Positions 9,728 through 19,267 of a stretch of DNA of 38,058 nt are shown here, in pieces. The stretch covers positions 1 to 38,058 of the forward strand of contig NZ_FOGH01000024.1 of NCBI RefSeq assembly GCF_900111165.1, in the 5' to 3' direction. The DNA is from Nitrosomonas sp. Nm51. GTDB taxonomy: Bacteria; Pseudomonadota; Gammaproteobacteria; Burkholderiales; Nitrosomonadaceae. The translations under genes and the position numbers were made by a program. The notes below the pieces were generated by a model. It had not been told where the DNA came from. It did not search any database and worked only from the letters and a program-made list of their open reading frames with translations. Numbering within the stretch: the first letter of the stretch is position 1; every line of letters begins with the position of its first letter.

Positions 9728-11059
9728 ATGGCTCAGACAACATCACATCAACACAATGAAGAAGTACAAGCATTACCCGGGCGTCCGGTTTATATCATCG
9801 ACGGTACCCGTACGCCATTTATCAAAGCGCGGGGCAAACCGGGACCGTTCACACCGGTGGATCTTGCCGTGCAGTGCGGCCGTCCGCTACTGCTGCGCCA
9901 GCCCTTTCATCCCAGCGATTTCGATCAGGTGATACTGGGCTGTGTCAACGTTATCTCGGAAGAAATGAACCCCGCTCGTATTGCCGCGCTGCGCCTGGGT
10001 ATGGGTGACAGCATGCCGGCATTCACCGTACAGATCAATTGCGGTTCAGGAATGCAGTCCATCGATACCGCGTATAAATACATCCGCGCGGGTGACTCCG
10101 ACTTGATACTGGCTGGCGGTGCGGAAGCGTTAAGTCACGCACCGCTGCTTTTCAGGCAACAGGCCGTTGAATGGTTTGCCACGTTAAACCGGACCAGTTC
10201 ATTTGTCAAAAAAATGAAAGCCCTGGCTGCCTTCAAACCAGGGTATTTCAAGCCCGTCATCGGCTTGCTGCGCGGCTTGACTGACCCTGTCGTCGAAATG
10301 AACATGGGTCAAACGGCTGAGAAGCTGGCATACCTGTTCGATATAACGCGCCGTCAGGCTGATGAATATGCGGTAACCAGCCATTCCCGGCTGCACCGGG
10401 CGCAACAGGAAGGATTCCTGAAGAACGAAGTTGAACCCGCATTCAGTAATTACGGGCAGGTTTATGAACATGATGATGGCGTACGCCCGGATTCCTCGCT
10501 TGAAAAACTGGCAAAACTCTCGCCCGCCTTTGAGCCGCCACATGGAAAAGTCACGCCCGGCAACAGTTCGCAAATTACCGATGGAGCGTCATGGGTCATT
10601 CTCGCTTCAGAAGACGCGGTCAATCGGTATAAGCTGAAACCCAGGGCAGTCATTAAAGACAGCGAATGGTCGGCGCTTAGCCCTTCCATCATGGGGCTTG
10701 GCCCTGTTTTATCGTCGACGGCCATTATGAAACGTCACCAACTCACGTTTGACAATGTTGATTTGTGGGAGATTAACGAGGCATTCGCAGCACAGGTACT
10801 GGCCTGCCTGAAAGCCTGGAATGATGCGGACTTCTGCAAAGACGTGCTGGGACTCGAACAGCCAATGGGCGAGATCAATCAGGCCAATCTCAACGTAGAT
10901 GGCGGCGCAATCGGATTGGGGCACCCTGTCGGTACCAGCGGTAACCGCATCGTTTTGCATCTGGTCAATGCAATGCACCGTCTGGATAAAAAAACCGGTA
11001 TCGCTACAGAATGCATCGGCGGCGGACAGGGCGGCGCGATGCTAATAGAAAAGGTATAA
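9728..11059 (+). CDS. fadI: 3-ketoacyl-CoA thiolase / acetyl-CoA acyltransferase
   Basis: This thiolase cleaves 3-ketoacyl-CoA with CoA to release acetyl-CoA. The product of 443 residues has the nucleophilic Cys105 in INCGSGMQ, the motif NEAFAAQ, His399 in GLGHPVG and the second catalytic Cys429 in ECIGGGQGGA. The length and the partner gene suit FadI of the FadIJ-type pair better than the 390-residue FadA, but the symbol is by analogy. AGAGGAA lies just before the ATG. It sits between fadE and the bifunctional enzyme with gaps of 2 and 3 bp, so the three are translated as one operon. Confidence 0.92.
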   Translation: MAQTTSHQHNEEVQALPGRPVYIIDGTRTPFIKARGKPGPFTPVDLAVQCGRPLLLRQPFHPSDFDQVILGCVNVISEEMNPARIAALRLGMGDSMPAFTVQINCGSGMQSIDTAYKYIRAGDSDLILAGGAEALSHAPLLFRQQAVEWFATLNRTSSFVKKMKALAAFKPGYFKPVIGLLRGLTDPVVEMNMGQTAEKLAYLFDITRRQADEYAVTSHSRLHRAQQEGFLKNEVEPAFSNYGQVYEHDDGVRPDSSLEKLAKLSPAFEPPHGKVTPGNSSQITDGASWVILASEDAVNRYKLKPRAVIKDSEWSALSPSIMGLGPVLSSTAIMKRHQLTFDNVDLWEINEAFAAQVLACLKAWNDADFCKDVLGLEQPMGEINQANLNVDGGAIGLGHPVGTSGNRIVLHLVNAMHRLDKKTGIATECIGGGQGGAMLIEKV

Positions 11060-11062
11060 AAC

Positions 11063-13156
11063 ATGAAAGTTGATGTACTCCCACACGTTGAAAACATGCG
11101 TCATAGCACGCCATCGTATACATCAGAAAAAGCAAACTGGCGCACCCGGATTGATGAAGACGGGATATTCTGGCTGCAACTGGACAAAAAGGACAGCAGC
11201 GCCAACACATTATCTGAAGATGTGCTTCAGGAACTCGATGAAATACTTGCCGATATTGAAAAGAAACCACCCAAGGCGCTGGTAATCGATTCCGCCAAGC
11301 CCAAAGGATTCTGCGCAGGCGCTGATATTAAGTCGTTTAAAAACCACGATGAATCAGGCATGGCAGACATGCTGCATCGCGGCCATGCCGTTTTAGACAA
11401 ACTTGTAGCACTGGATATGCCAACCATTGCCGTAATTCATGGTCACTGCCTCGGTGGTGGATTGGAGCTCGCACTGGCTTGCCGGCAGCGTATCGGTATC
11501 AAGGACGGATTGGAAATGGGTTTTCCGGAAATTCGTCTCGGCGTACACCCCGGACTGGGCGGCACGTACCGTTTGACGCGTTTAATCAATCCGATTACAG
11601 CCATGACCATGATGCTTACCGGAAAATCAGCGCATGACAAACAAGCCAGAAAACGGGGATTGATTGACGATCTGGTCGAACGCCGCCATATTGAAAATGC
11701 CGTGCGCGCAGCAATCGGAAAAGGCATCAAGAAACGCAGGCGCGGATTCGGCAACTACATCTTGAATACGCTAATCGTCCGTAAATTTGCGGCAAAAAAA
11801 ATGCGTGCCGAAAGTGAAAAAAAAGCGCCATCCGCCAATTATCCGGCGCCTTATGCCCTGATAGACCTTTGGGAAAAATATGGCGCCAATACGCATAAAA
11901 TGCAAGCAGCGGAGGTCCAGTCATTTGCCAGATTAATGGTCAGCGAAACCGCCAACAATCTTGTGCGCGTTTTCTTTCTGCACCAGTCGTTAAAAAGACA
12001 GGCAAAAAACCATGCCGGCATTCAACATGTTCACGTCATCGGCGCCGGTTCAATGGGCGGCGAAATCGCAGGCTGGTGCGCCATGCAAGGCCTGAAGGTT
12101 ACATTATCAGATCAAAAGGCAGAACCTATCGCGCAGGCTGTCAAGAACACAGAGCAATTGTGTAACAGCAAACACAAAAGCAATGCTGAGACACGCGACG
12201 CGCTTGACCGTCTGATTTCGGATATGCGCAATACCGGCCTGGAGAACGCCGACTTAATTATCGAAGCCGTTCCGGAAAAAATTGAAATCAAAAAAAAGCT
12301 GTATCAAGCCATTGAATCCGGCATCAAGCCCGATGCTATTCTAGCAACCAATACCTCGAGTATTTTGATCGAAAAACTCGCTGATTGCCTGAATAATCCC
12401 GCACGTTTTATGGGCTTGCATTTTTTCAACCCGGTATCCAAAATGCTCATGGTCGAAGCGATCGGTCATGAAAATACCGGCGCAGAGGTCGTTGAACGAA
12501 TGCTTGCGTTTACCCGCGACATAGGGAAAATTCCGGTGCGGGTAACGAGTTATCCCGGTTTTCTGGTTAACCGCGCCTTGACGCCATATTTGCTGGAAGC
12601 AATTATCATGCTCGAAGAAGGTATCGACAAGACACATATTGATGATACTGCAAAAAAATTCGGCATGCCGATGGGTCCGATAGAACTGATCGATCAGATC
12701 GGTCTGGATATTTGTATCCATGTGGCCGACATGCTGGCCGATTCACTGGACAAACCTGTCGCCAAGATTCCTGGCAGTGTGCGCAAAAAAGCCGAGAACG
12801 GGAAACTCGGCAAAAAAACCGGAGAAGGGTTTTATCAGTGGAAAGACGGCAAAGCCCAACGTGGCGAAAATTCTTCGGAAAAACAATCCGCCAAAAATAA
12901 CGATGATCAAGTAACCGATCGGCTTATTTTACCTATGCTTGACGCCTGTGTGGAATGTTACCGTCGAGAAGTCGTCAGGGATCTCGACCACCTTGATGGC
13001 GCGATGATTTTTGCAACCGGTTTTGCGCCTTTCCGGGGCGGTCCAATCCATTACGCCCGCACCCGTGGCGTGAACGAAATTATCACAGCCCTAGAGAAGC
13101 TGTGCGAACAACATGACGAGCGGTTTAAACCGGATCAGGGCTGGCAATCGTTATAA
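11063..13156 (+). CDS. fadJ: Bifunctional enoyl-CoA hydratase / 3-hydroxyacyl-CoA dehydrogenase
   Basis: This enzyme performs the hydration and NAD-dependent oxidation steps of beta-oxidation. The N-terminal crotonase domain (about 25-215) has the oxyanion-hole segment KGFCAGADIK (81-90), catalytic Glu135 in GGGLELA and Glu156 in FPEIRLG. The NAD-binding domain starts at HVIGAGSMGG (324-333), followed by NTSSI, LHFFNPV and the C-terminal dehydrogenase lobes. The 697-residue length fits FadJ/FadB. A second ATG at 11096 is a possible start, because the first 11 residues are not typical. The preceding gene supplies the thiolase partner, so the two probably form a FadIJ-like complex. Confidence 0.92.
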   Translation: MKVDVLPHVENMRHSTPSYTSEKANWRTRIDEDGIFWLQLDKKDSSANTLSEDVLQELDEILADIEKKPPKALVIDSAKPKGFCAGADIKSFKNHDESGMADMLHRGHAVLDKLVALDMPTIAVIHGHCLGGGLELALACRQRIGIKDGLEMGFPEIRLGVHPGLGGTYRLTRLINPITAMTMMLTGKSAHDKQARKRGLIDDLVERRHIENAVRAAIGKGIKKRRRGFGNYILNTLIVRKFAAKKMRAESEKKAPSANYPAPYALIDLWEKYGANTHKMQAAEVQSFARLMVSETANNLVRVFFLHQSLKRQAKNHAGIQHVHVIGAGSMGGEIAGWCAMQGLKVTLSDQKAEPIAQAVKNTEQLCNSKHKSNAETRDALDRLISDMRNTGLENADLIIEAVPEKIEIKKKLYQAIESGIKPDAILATNTSSILIEKLADCLNNPARFMGLHFFNPVSKMLMVEAIGHENTGAEVVERMLAFTRDIGKIPVRVTSYPGFLVNRALTPYLLEAIIMLEEGIDKTHIDDTAKKFGMPMGPIELIDQIGLDICIHVADMLADSLDKPVAKIPGSVRKKAENGKLGKKTGEGFYQWKDGKAQRGENSSEKQSAKNNDDQVTDRLILPMLDACVECYRREVVRDLDHLDGAMIFATGFAPFRGGPIHYARTRGVNEIITALEKLCEQHDERFKPDQGWQSL

Positions 13157-13170
13157 TTTATAACTGCTTC

Positions 13171-15039
13171 GTGACAAAAAAACCGGTTATTCACGCATGT
13201 CCCGATACGCTGGCGAGCGCCATTATCGAGCAGACAGGCAAACGAATTCAGCTCGCCCTGCCGCTTGGCCTTGGAAAAGCCAATCATATTGCCAATGCAC
13301 TGGTTAGGCGCGCCTTAAAAGACAGTACAATCCATTTACAGATTTTCACCGCACTGACTCTGGAGCGCCCCGGATTAAACAGTGAACTCAAACGCCGTTT
13401 TTTTGAACCCGCTTTCAACCGTCTTTTTGGCGATTATCCGGATCTGACGTATGCAAAATTATTACGGACAGGAAACTTACCTCAGAATATCGTGGTCAAT
13501 GAGTTTTTCCTTCTGGCCGGACAATGGCTGAACGTCCCCAAAGCACAACAGCATTATATTCCGGTCAACTATTCGCATGCGCTAGCCTGTCTTCTGGATA
13601 ACGGCGTGAACGTTCTGGCCCAGTTGGTGGCACACGATAACGGAGAATACAACCTGAGCTGCAATCCGGATATTACTGCGGATTTATTAAAGGCCCGGCG
13701 CGAAGGACGTGCCCGTTTTATTTTTGCGGCACAGCGCAACCGTCAGCTTCCGTTTATGTATGGTGACTCACAAATCGTGGCGCAGGAACTGGACCTGCTG
13801 CTTGAAAGCCCGGATACCGATTACGAATTGTACAGCGCCCCCAAAAGACCCGTCAGTCTGGCGGATCAGGCCATCGGGCTTCACGCGGCCCGGCTGGTGC
13901 GCGATGGCGGCACGCTCCAGATCGGTATCGGCTCCGTTGGCGACGCGGTCGCGCATGCATTGATTTTACGCCACAAACATAACGCCATGTTCAATAAACT
14001 GGTTGATGAACTTGCCAGTCAGAATGCTGCTGATCATAGCGACTTTTATCACGACCAGCCATTTAAAAACGGTATTTACGGCATGAGCGAAATGTTCGTC
14101 GATGGTTTTTTAAGGCTGGCGGAAAGCGGCATCCTTACACGCGAGGTCGACGGAGCGGTTCTGCATGGCGCTTTTTTTGTTGAGTGCAGGGATTTTTATC
14201 GTCGCTTGCGTGGAATGACCGAAAAAGAGCGCGCCCGTTTTCAAATGAAGGCTGTCAGTTTTACCAACGAAATTTACGGCGACGAACTGAACAAACGGCA
14301 CGCACGGACTAAAGCCAGCTTTATTAACAATGCCATGCTCGCAACTTTACTCGGTGCCGTCATAGCGGACGCGCTGGAAGATGGTACTGTCGTCAGCGGC
14401 GTCGGCGGACAATATAACTTTGTCGCTCAGGCTTTAGCGCTTGATGATGCATTTTCTATCATTACCCTCAACGCCACACGCCAGTCCAAAGATGAAACGG
14501 TATCGAATATCACCTGGTCTTACGGCCATACGACAATACCCTGGCATTTACGTGATAAGGTAATCACGGAATATGGCGTGGCGCACCTGCGCGGCAAATC
14601 AGATGCGCAAGCTATAGCTGCCATGCTGGCCATTACCGATTCGCGGTTTCAAAACGGCCTGCTGAATAAAGCAAAAGCGGCCGGAAAAATCGACCCGGAC
14701 TGGACCATTCCAGAAGCACACCGCCACAATACACCGGACAGAATCAAGAAAGTATTGCAGCCCGCAAGAGAAGCCGGCGTACTGCCGGTCTTTCCATTCG
14801 GCACCGATTTCACGGAAACCGAACAACGATTGCTGCCGGCTATGGCGCTGTTGAAGCAAAAATCGCATTCCAGACGCGCATTACTGCATCTTTTTATCAA
14901 TGGACTAATATCAGGCGATTTGACAGCAGTCGAAGCTGCATGCCTGACACGCATGCAGTTGAATAAACCGGCAAACTTTAAGGAATATGGCTATCAAAAA
15001 ATACTTACTGCAGCACTTCGAAAATCAAAAAACTGGTAA
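13171..15039 (+). CDS. Acetyl-CoA hydrolase/transferase family protein
   Basis: This 622-residue protein belongs to the acetyl-CoA hydrolase / CoA-transferase family, which moves or removes CoA from acyl-CoA through a glutamyl-CoA intermediate. Recognisable segments are GTLQIGIGSVGDAV (247-260), typical of the N-domain end, and VVSGVGGQYNFVAQAL (407-422) of the C-terminal domain. It is about 100 residues longer than classic family members, with extra sequence around 265-380. The start is a GTG 14 bp after the fadJ stop. Its position suggests it uses or balances acetyl-CoA or acyl-CoA made by the operon, for example by releasing free acid or swapping CoA. The substrate cannot be read from the sequence. 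Confidence 0.85.
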   Translation: MTKKPVIHACPDTLASAIIEQTGKRIQLALPLGLGKANHIANALVRRALKDSTIHLQIFTALTLERPGLNSELKRRFFEPAFNRLFGDYPDLTYAKLLRTGNLPQNIVVNEFFLLAGQWLNVPKAQQHYIPVNYSHALACLLDNGVNVLAQLVAHDNGEYNLSCNPDITADLLKARREGRARFIFAAQRNRQLPFMYGDSQIVAQELDLLLESPDTDYELYSAPKRPVSLADQAIGLHAARLVRDGGTLQIGIGSVGDAVAHALILRHKHNAMFNKLVDELASQNAADHSDFYHDQPFKNGIYGMSEMFVDGFLRLAESGILTREVDGAVLHGAFFVECRDFYRRLRGMTEKERARFQMKAVSFTNEIYGDELNKRHARTKASFINNAMLATLLGAVIADALEDGTVVSGVGGQYNFVAQALALDDAFSIITLNATRQSKDETVSNITWSYGHTTIPWHLRDKVITEYGVAHLRGKSDAQAIAAMLAITDSRFQNGLLNKAKAAGKIDPDWTIPEAHRHNTPDRIKKVLQPAREAGVLPVFPFGTDFTETEQRLLPAMALLKQKSHSRRALLHLFINGLISGDLTAVEAACLTRMQLNKPANFKEYGYQKILTAALRKSKNW

Positions 15040-15111
15040 TTAACATATTGGACTGCAGCTGATTTACTTTCCAACACGGCTGTTACCGGTCTGACACGAG
15101 CACAATTTGTT

Positions 15112-15939
15112 ATGGAACAACACATTATTCAGTTATATCCGCAGCCGGGTGACAAACAACCACTCAAAGGAACGTATCTTGCGCACAATCTGCGCCGGTT
15201 TGCCGGCACAGACCAGGCATACGTCTATGCAAACTTTATCGCAAGTCTGGATAACCGGATTGCGATTAGCCAGGACGGCGGGAATGGCATGAGAATACCG
15301 CAGTCGATTACCAATGATCGCGACTGGTGGTTGTTTCAGGAATTGGCCTGCCAGGCGGATATTATTATCACCAGCGGCCGGTATCTGCGTGAATGGGCAC
15401 AGGGAAACGCACAGGAAATTCTGCAGACTGACGATCCCCGGTTTGCAGAACTGCGCGACTGGCGGCTGGCGCAGGGACTTCCGCCACAGACCGACATCGC
15501 TATTATCAGTAACAATCTGAATTTCCCAGTTCCTGATGTGCTGACAGCCGGCGGCAGGAAAACTTTCGTCTTTACAACGGCTGACACAAAGCCGGATAAA
15601 GCCAGAGCGATAGAAAAAAAAGGCATACCAGTGATCGTAGCTGGCGGCCAAACAGGCGTCAACGGCGCAGCAATGATTGATTACTTGACCAAACGCGGCT
15701 ATCGTCTCATTTTTTCATCTGCCGGACCGAAGATTCTGCATTTATTAATTGCCAGCAGAATGCTAAACAGGCTCTATTTAACGCATGCATGCCAAATACT
15801 CGGTGGCGAATACTACGCCGGCATCATTGAGGGAAAACTGCTCGAGCCTGCCGCAGATTTTAATCTCAACAGTCTTTATCTGGATCCGGCAGGACCGGGT
15901 GGACAAAGCCAGTTGTTCTATGCATTTGACCGTCAATGA
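15112..15939 (+). CDS. RibD C-terminal-domain reductase-like protein
   Basis: The 275-residue product carries the dihydrofolate-reductase-like RibD C-terminal fold. Segments include YANFIASLDNRIA (40-52, start of the domain), a GRYLREW substrate loop, IPVIVAGGQTGVNGAAM and the RLIFSSAGPKILHLLI segment typical of the family. RibD-C proteins reduce pyrimidine or pterin-like substrates with NADPH; this one lacks the deaminase half of RibD. A stand-alone reductase of unknown substrate is therefore the safest call. It begins 72 bp after the CoA hydrolase and is on the same strand, so it may be the last gene of the operon. Its link to fatty acid oxidation is not obvious. Confidence 0.75.
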   Translation: MEQHIIQLYPQPGDKQPLKGTYLAHNLRRFAGTDQAYVYANFIASLDNRIAISQDGGNGMRIPQSITNDRDWWLFQELACQADIIITSGRYLREWAQGNAQEILQTDDPRFAELRDWRLAQGLPPQTDIAIISNNLNFPVPDVLTAGGRKTFVFTTADTKPDKARAIEKKGIPVIVAGGQTGVNGAAMIDYLTKRGYRLIFSSAGPKILHLLIASRMLNRLYLTHACQILGGEYYAGIIEGKLLEPAADFNLNSLYLDPAGPGGQSQLFYAFDRQ

Positions 15940-16071
15940 CCGAACGATTTGCCTGTTTTAGACCACATTCGAAACTGCGCCAAATACAATATGATATGCC
16001 ATTGGCAGGCAATTGCGCTCTCACCTGCCGTCCCTGCTCCATTAATTTAACTATACGATTTGTCGCAACTC

Positions 16072-16102
16072 ATCCATGTGCGACAATTTGTCGCACATGG
16101 AT
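16072..16102. promoter_or_regulatory. Perfect 31-bp palindrome upstream of eps genes
   Basis: Two exact 15-base arms (left 16072-16086, ATCCATGTGCGACAA; right 16088-16102) flank a single central T. A partial copy, TTTGTCGCA, lies just upstream near 16059-16067. There is no T-run after it, so it does not look like a rho-independent terminator. A dimeric repressor operator for the following locus, or a tiny mobile repeat, would fit. Confidence 0.55.
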
Positions 16103-16546
16103 CGTCGGCTAATCATATAGAATTTATAATTGTCCGGACTTCATTACTTCCGTTGAAAGCGTTATTTTCGGCATTCAAAAAACGACTGCCGATACGCAGA
16201 AAAATTGAAAACGTGGTTTTCTTAAACTCGGTACAATCCGCAGTGGTATTGTACTTGGCATTATGATTCATGCATTGCGATGGGGACCGTTCAATGATAA
16301 ACCAAAAACATTTTTTTAAATCAGCGTATTATGCATTTTTTCTTCTAACTATGCACAAATTAGGTAATGCGTGAAATTTGATTGTCAGCCGGGATAATAA
16401 AAGCGTTAATTTGTACTAGGATTCCAAGAATCTGTCCGGACTGTTCAGAAATTGACAATACACCATCAAATATCCCGTTAGTTTATTCCGTAGTATTTTC
16501 ACAACAACCCTGCGTACATTCGATCATCTTTTGTACCGGCAATCGA

Positions 16547-16566
16547 AATCCGGCATGCGCCGGATT
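16547..16566. repeat. 8-bp perfect hairpin
   Basis: AATCCGGC and GCCGGATT form an 8-bp stem around the loop ATGC, about 80 bp before the epsL-like start. There is no clear T-run. It may be a control site or a weak terminator. Confidence 0.4.
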
Positions 16567-16646
16567 ATAATGAAAAAATGCCGACGTTTTCTGCAAACGC
16601 CATATATTCACAATTGACACCTGAAGTCGATTATCTACTGTGACAG

Positions 16647-17891
16647 ATGCCTTTTCTTATGTTTCCGGCCAAAAGATTGTTAAGCGCCGCCATTCTGGCC
16701 GCGGCGCTGTTATTTCTTTATTCGTCTGCACATGCCGGAATAATCGGAAAACTAATCCGTCCTTATATGAGCTACAGTATGACAGCCGATGACAATCTCC
16801 TGCGTATCCGCGACCAGATGGATGCCGAAGCATTATTGGGCACCAATAATCTGTTTGATATTTCACACCGTTTTCTAGGCGGCGCAGTTATTGACAAACA
16901 GATCAGCAGGCAGCAGTTACATATCAACGGAAACTGGAGTCACAACCGCTTCGAAAAATTCAACCAGATTAATAACAACGCATTTGATATACAGGGAAAC
17001 TGGAACTGGTTTCTGGGGAACCGGCTGGAAGGCAACCTGGGCGCAAATTTCAACAAAAGCCAGGCGCCTTTTTTATTTCAACCAGGCATAAAAAATCTTC
17101 GCAGCCAGCACACAGAATATTTCAACCTTGCCTGGCATTACCATCCCAGCTGGCGGTTACGCGGCGACTACACTCACTTCGATTTTGAATCGAACAATTT
17201 AGTTTTGCGATTTCAAAATCGCAGAGAAGACCGTTTTCAAACCGGTTTGGACTATTTGGCGTCAAGCGGCAATTCAATCGGCATGCAGTACCGGCACATT
17301 CGCGGGAAGTTTACATCACCGATTCAGATAGCTGGTGGTGCATTTACGGAAAGCGGCTACAATCAGAATGAAATCAAAGGAAAAATTGACTGGAAATTAA
17401 CCGGCAAATCGCATCTCAAATTTTTAGGCGGCTGGGTCCAGAGAAATAATGCCACTTTTTCTGCCAGTGATTTCAGCGGTATCAATGCGCGGCTGACATA
17501 CCTATGGCAACCCACAGGTAAAGTCGATATAACACTCAGCGGCTGGAGAGAAACGGTCGCTATTCAAAGTTTGAGCGCTAATTTCAGCCTGAATACAGGC
17601 GGAAGTGCGACAACGGCCTGGCAGCTATCCGGAAAAACCAAATTGACAGGTTATTTTTCCTATCTTTCGCAAAAGTTTGACCGTTTCTCGGTTTTGACAA
17701 ATCAGTCCGCCGATTTCGGCAGTAATAACAAAATCTTCACAGCCTCTCTGGAATTAACATACGCACCTTCTTACAACATAGAAATCAGTACTGCAGCTGT
17801 GCATAACAGCTTATCCTCGAACTCTCCCCGGGGCGGTTTTACAGCAAATGGCGTCACGGTTTCACTTCGATACATACTAGGAAATCAATGA
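16647..17891 (+). CDS. epsL: EpsL-like outer-membrane beta-barrel of exopolysaccharide locus
   Basis: The 414-residue product begins with a signal peptide (about 10-30, ending SSAHA). The mature N-terminus, IRPYMSYSMTADDNLLRI, is the opening of the EpsL outer-membrane proteins found in exosortase-linked exopolysaccharide loci of betaproteobacteria. The rest alternates polar and aromatic residues in strands (WNWFLGNRLEGNLGANF, WHYHPSWRLRGDYTHF and many others) and ends in an aromatic-containing strand, SLRYILGNQ, as beta-barrels do. It probably takes part in polymer export across the outer membrane. Its TGA overlaps the ATG of the next gene (ATGA), which means translational coupling. The first ATG has no clear Shine-Dalgarno; 16659 is an alternative. 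Confidence 0.75.
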   Translation: MPFLMFPAKRLLSAAILAAALLFLYSSAHAGIIGKLIRPYMSYSMTADDNLLRIRDQMDAEALLGTNNLFDISHRFLGGAVIDKQISRQQLHINGNWSHNRFEKFNQINNNAFDIQGNWNWFLGNRLEGNLGANFNKSQAPFLFQPGIKNLRSQHTEYFNLAWHYHPSWRLRGDYTHFDFESNNLVLRFQNRREDRFQTGLDYLASSGNSIGMQYRHIRGKFTSPIQIAGGAFTESGYNQNEIKGKIDWKLTGKSHLKFLGGWVQRNNATFSASDFSGINARLTYLWQPTGKVDITLSGWRETVAIQSLSANFSLNTGGSATTAWQLSGKTKLTGYFSYLSQKFDRFSVLTNQSADFGSNNKIFTASLELTYAPSYNIEISTAAVHNSLSSNSPRGGFTANGVTVSLRYILGNQ

Positions 17892-19267
17892 AAACATACG
17901 ATTTACCAATAATCGCTTTTTTTAAGCATGTCCTGGACCCCACGATAACCTGGAGCGTGTTGCTGCTGTTAATTTGGTTTTCTGGAGAGTCTTTTACCAG
18001 TCATTATCTCGTATTGATTATCATTATTTTCTTTATCTCAAGCTACGTTTATGAGCATACTTCCCTGTATAGAAACTGGCGGCAGGGTAATTTGCTGGCT
18101 TACATTCGCGATACGCTTATTGGCTGGTTTATTATTGTTGCGATTTTACTATTTCTTGGTCATGTGACCCATTTTTCAGAATATTTTTCCAGACAGGTAA
18201 TATTGTCATGGGTGATCATTACACCGCTAACACTGATCATCAGCCATTTGGCCGTCAAGGGAATCATCGGTATCCGTCGCAATCAAGGCAAACAGAGGTC
18301 GTCAGTCATTATCGGCGTCAATGCAACAAGTCTGAAACTGCTGAGCCACATCACCGCCCATCCATTGTTACTTATCGAAAATAAAGGACATTTCGATGAC
18401 CGGCAGCAGCCCAGAATCAGTGGCGACTTCGGTCCATTTCTGGGCGAGACCAAGGACATTATTCCATATCTGCATAAAAACAAAATCGATATGATATTCA
18501 TCAGCCTGCCTATGACTTCTCAACCCCGCATACAACAGATAGTTGAGCAATTCTCGGATACAACCACTTCCATTTATTTTTTGCCGGATATCTACGTTTT
18601 CGATTTGCTTCAGGCTCAGGTTGACTATATCGCTGATATGCCTATCGTTTCACTCGGCGAGTCGCCGTACACCGGTATTGATGGCGTGGTCAAAATTGCA
18701 AGTGATTATTTGTTCGCCGCACTGATACTGATTTTGCTTTCGCCATTAATGCTATGTGTCGCCCTGGCTGTCAAGCTGTCTTCCCCCGGACCGGTTATTT
18801 TCAGGCAGCGCCGCTATGGCTACAATGGCGATGAAATCATTGTGTATAAATTCCGCACAATGACGGTCACGGAAAATGGCGACAACATCGTCCAGGCTCA
18901 AAGAAATGATAGCCGGGTTACCAAAGTTGGCGCGTTCTTAAGGCGCACCTCGCTGGATGAATTGCCGCAGTTTATCAATGTGTTGCAAGGACGCATGAGT
19001 GTTGTCGGTCCACGCCCGCATGCTGTCGCGCACAACGAAATGTACCGCAAACTGATCAGAGGTTATATGATGCGCCATAAAACCAAACCCGGAGTTACCG
19101 GTTGGGCACAGGTAAATGGATGGCGCGGAGAAACTGACGCACTGGAAAAAATGGCCAAACGCGTCGAGCATGACCTGTACTATCTGAACAACTGGTCACT
19201 CTGGCTGGATATATGGATTATTATTCGCACCGTCTGGGTAGTGTTGAACAGAAAAAATGCATACTGA
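17888..19267 (+). CDS. epsB: Undecaprenyl-phosphate sugar phosphotransferase (EpsB/WcaJ type)
   Basis: This enzyme starts exopolysaccharide repeat-unit synthesis by moving a sugar phosphate, usually glucose-1-phosphate, from UDP-sugar to undecaprenyl phosphate at the inner membrane. Four N-terminal TM helices (about 20-33, 39-55, 76-92, 103-125) are followed by a soluble CoA-binding-like domain. A fifth hydrophobic segment (272-296) precedes the catalytic domain. That domain has PGPVIFRQRRYG (300-311), YKFRTM (320-325), RRTSLDELPQFINVLQGRMSVVGPRP split over 352-377, and KPGVTGWAQVNG. The 459-residue length fits the family. It is coupled to the EpsL-like gene by a 4-bp overlap. The rest of the eps genes must lie elsewhere. 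Confidence 0.9.
   Translation: MKTYDLPIIAFFKHVLDPTITWSVLLLLIWFSGESFTSHYLVLIIIIFFISSYVYEHTSLYRNWRQGNLLAYIRDTLIGWFIIVAILLFLGHVTHFSEYFSRQVILSWVIITPLTLIISHLAVKGIIGIRRNQGKQRSSVIIGVNATSLKLLSHITAHPLLLIENKGHFDDRQQPRISGDFGPFLGETKDIIPYLHKNKIDMIFISLPMTSQPRIQQIVEQFSDTTTSIYFLPDIYVFDLLQAQVDYIADMPIVSLGESPYTGIDGVVKIASDYLFAALILILLSPLMLCVALAVKLSSPGPVIFRQRRYGYNGDEIIVYKFRTMTVTENGDNIVQAQRNDSRVTKVGAFLRRTSLDELPQFINVLQGRMSVVGPRPHAVAHNEMYRKLIRGYMMRHKTKPGVTGWAQVNGWRGETDALEKMAKRVEHDLYYLNNWSLWLDIWIIIRTVWVVLNRKNAY

Larger units (their letters stand above)
15940..16646. other. 707-bp non-coding region with two inverted repeats
   Basis: No convincing gene lies here; the short open frames lack ribosome binding sites and family features. 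The region holds a perfect 15-bp-arm palindrome (16072-16102) and a smaller hairpin (16547-16566). It is long for this genome and precedes the exopolysaccharide genes, so it probably carries their promoter and control sites. Confidence 0.6.

Noticed and set aside
16004..16018. Sigma-54-like TGGCAGGCAATTGC upstream of the eps genes
   Set aside because: The spacing between GG and GC is one base short of the strict sigma-54 requirement.
16060..16266. 68-codon plus-strand frame in the eps upstream region
   Set aside because: It runs through the 31-bp palindrome, has no ribosome binding site and no recognisable features.
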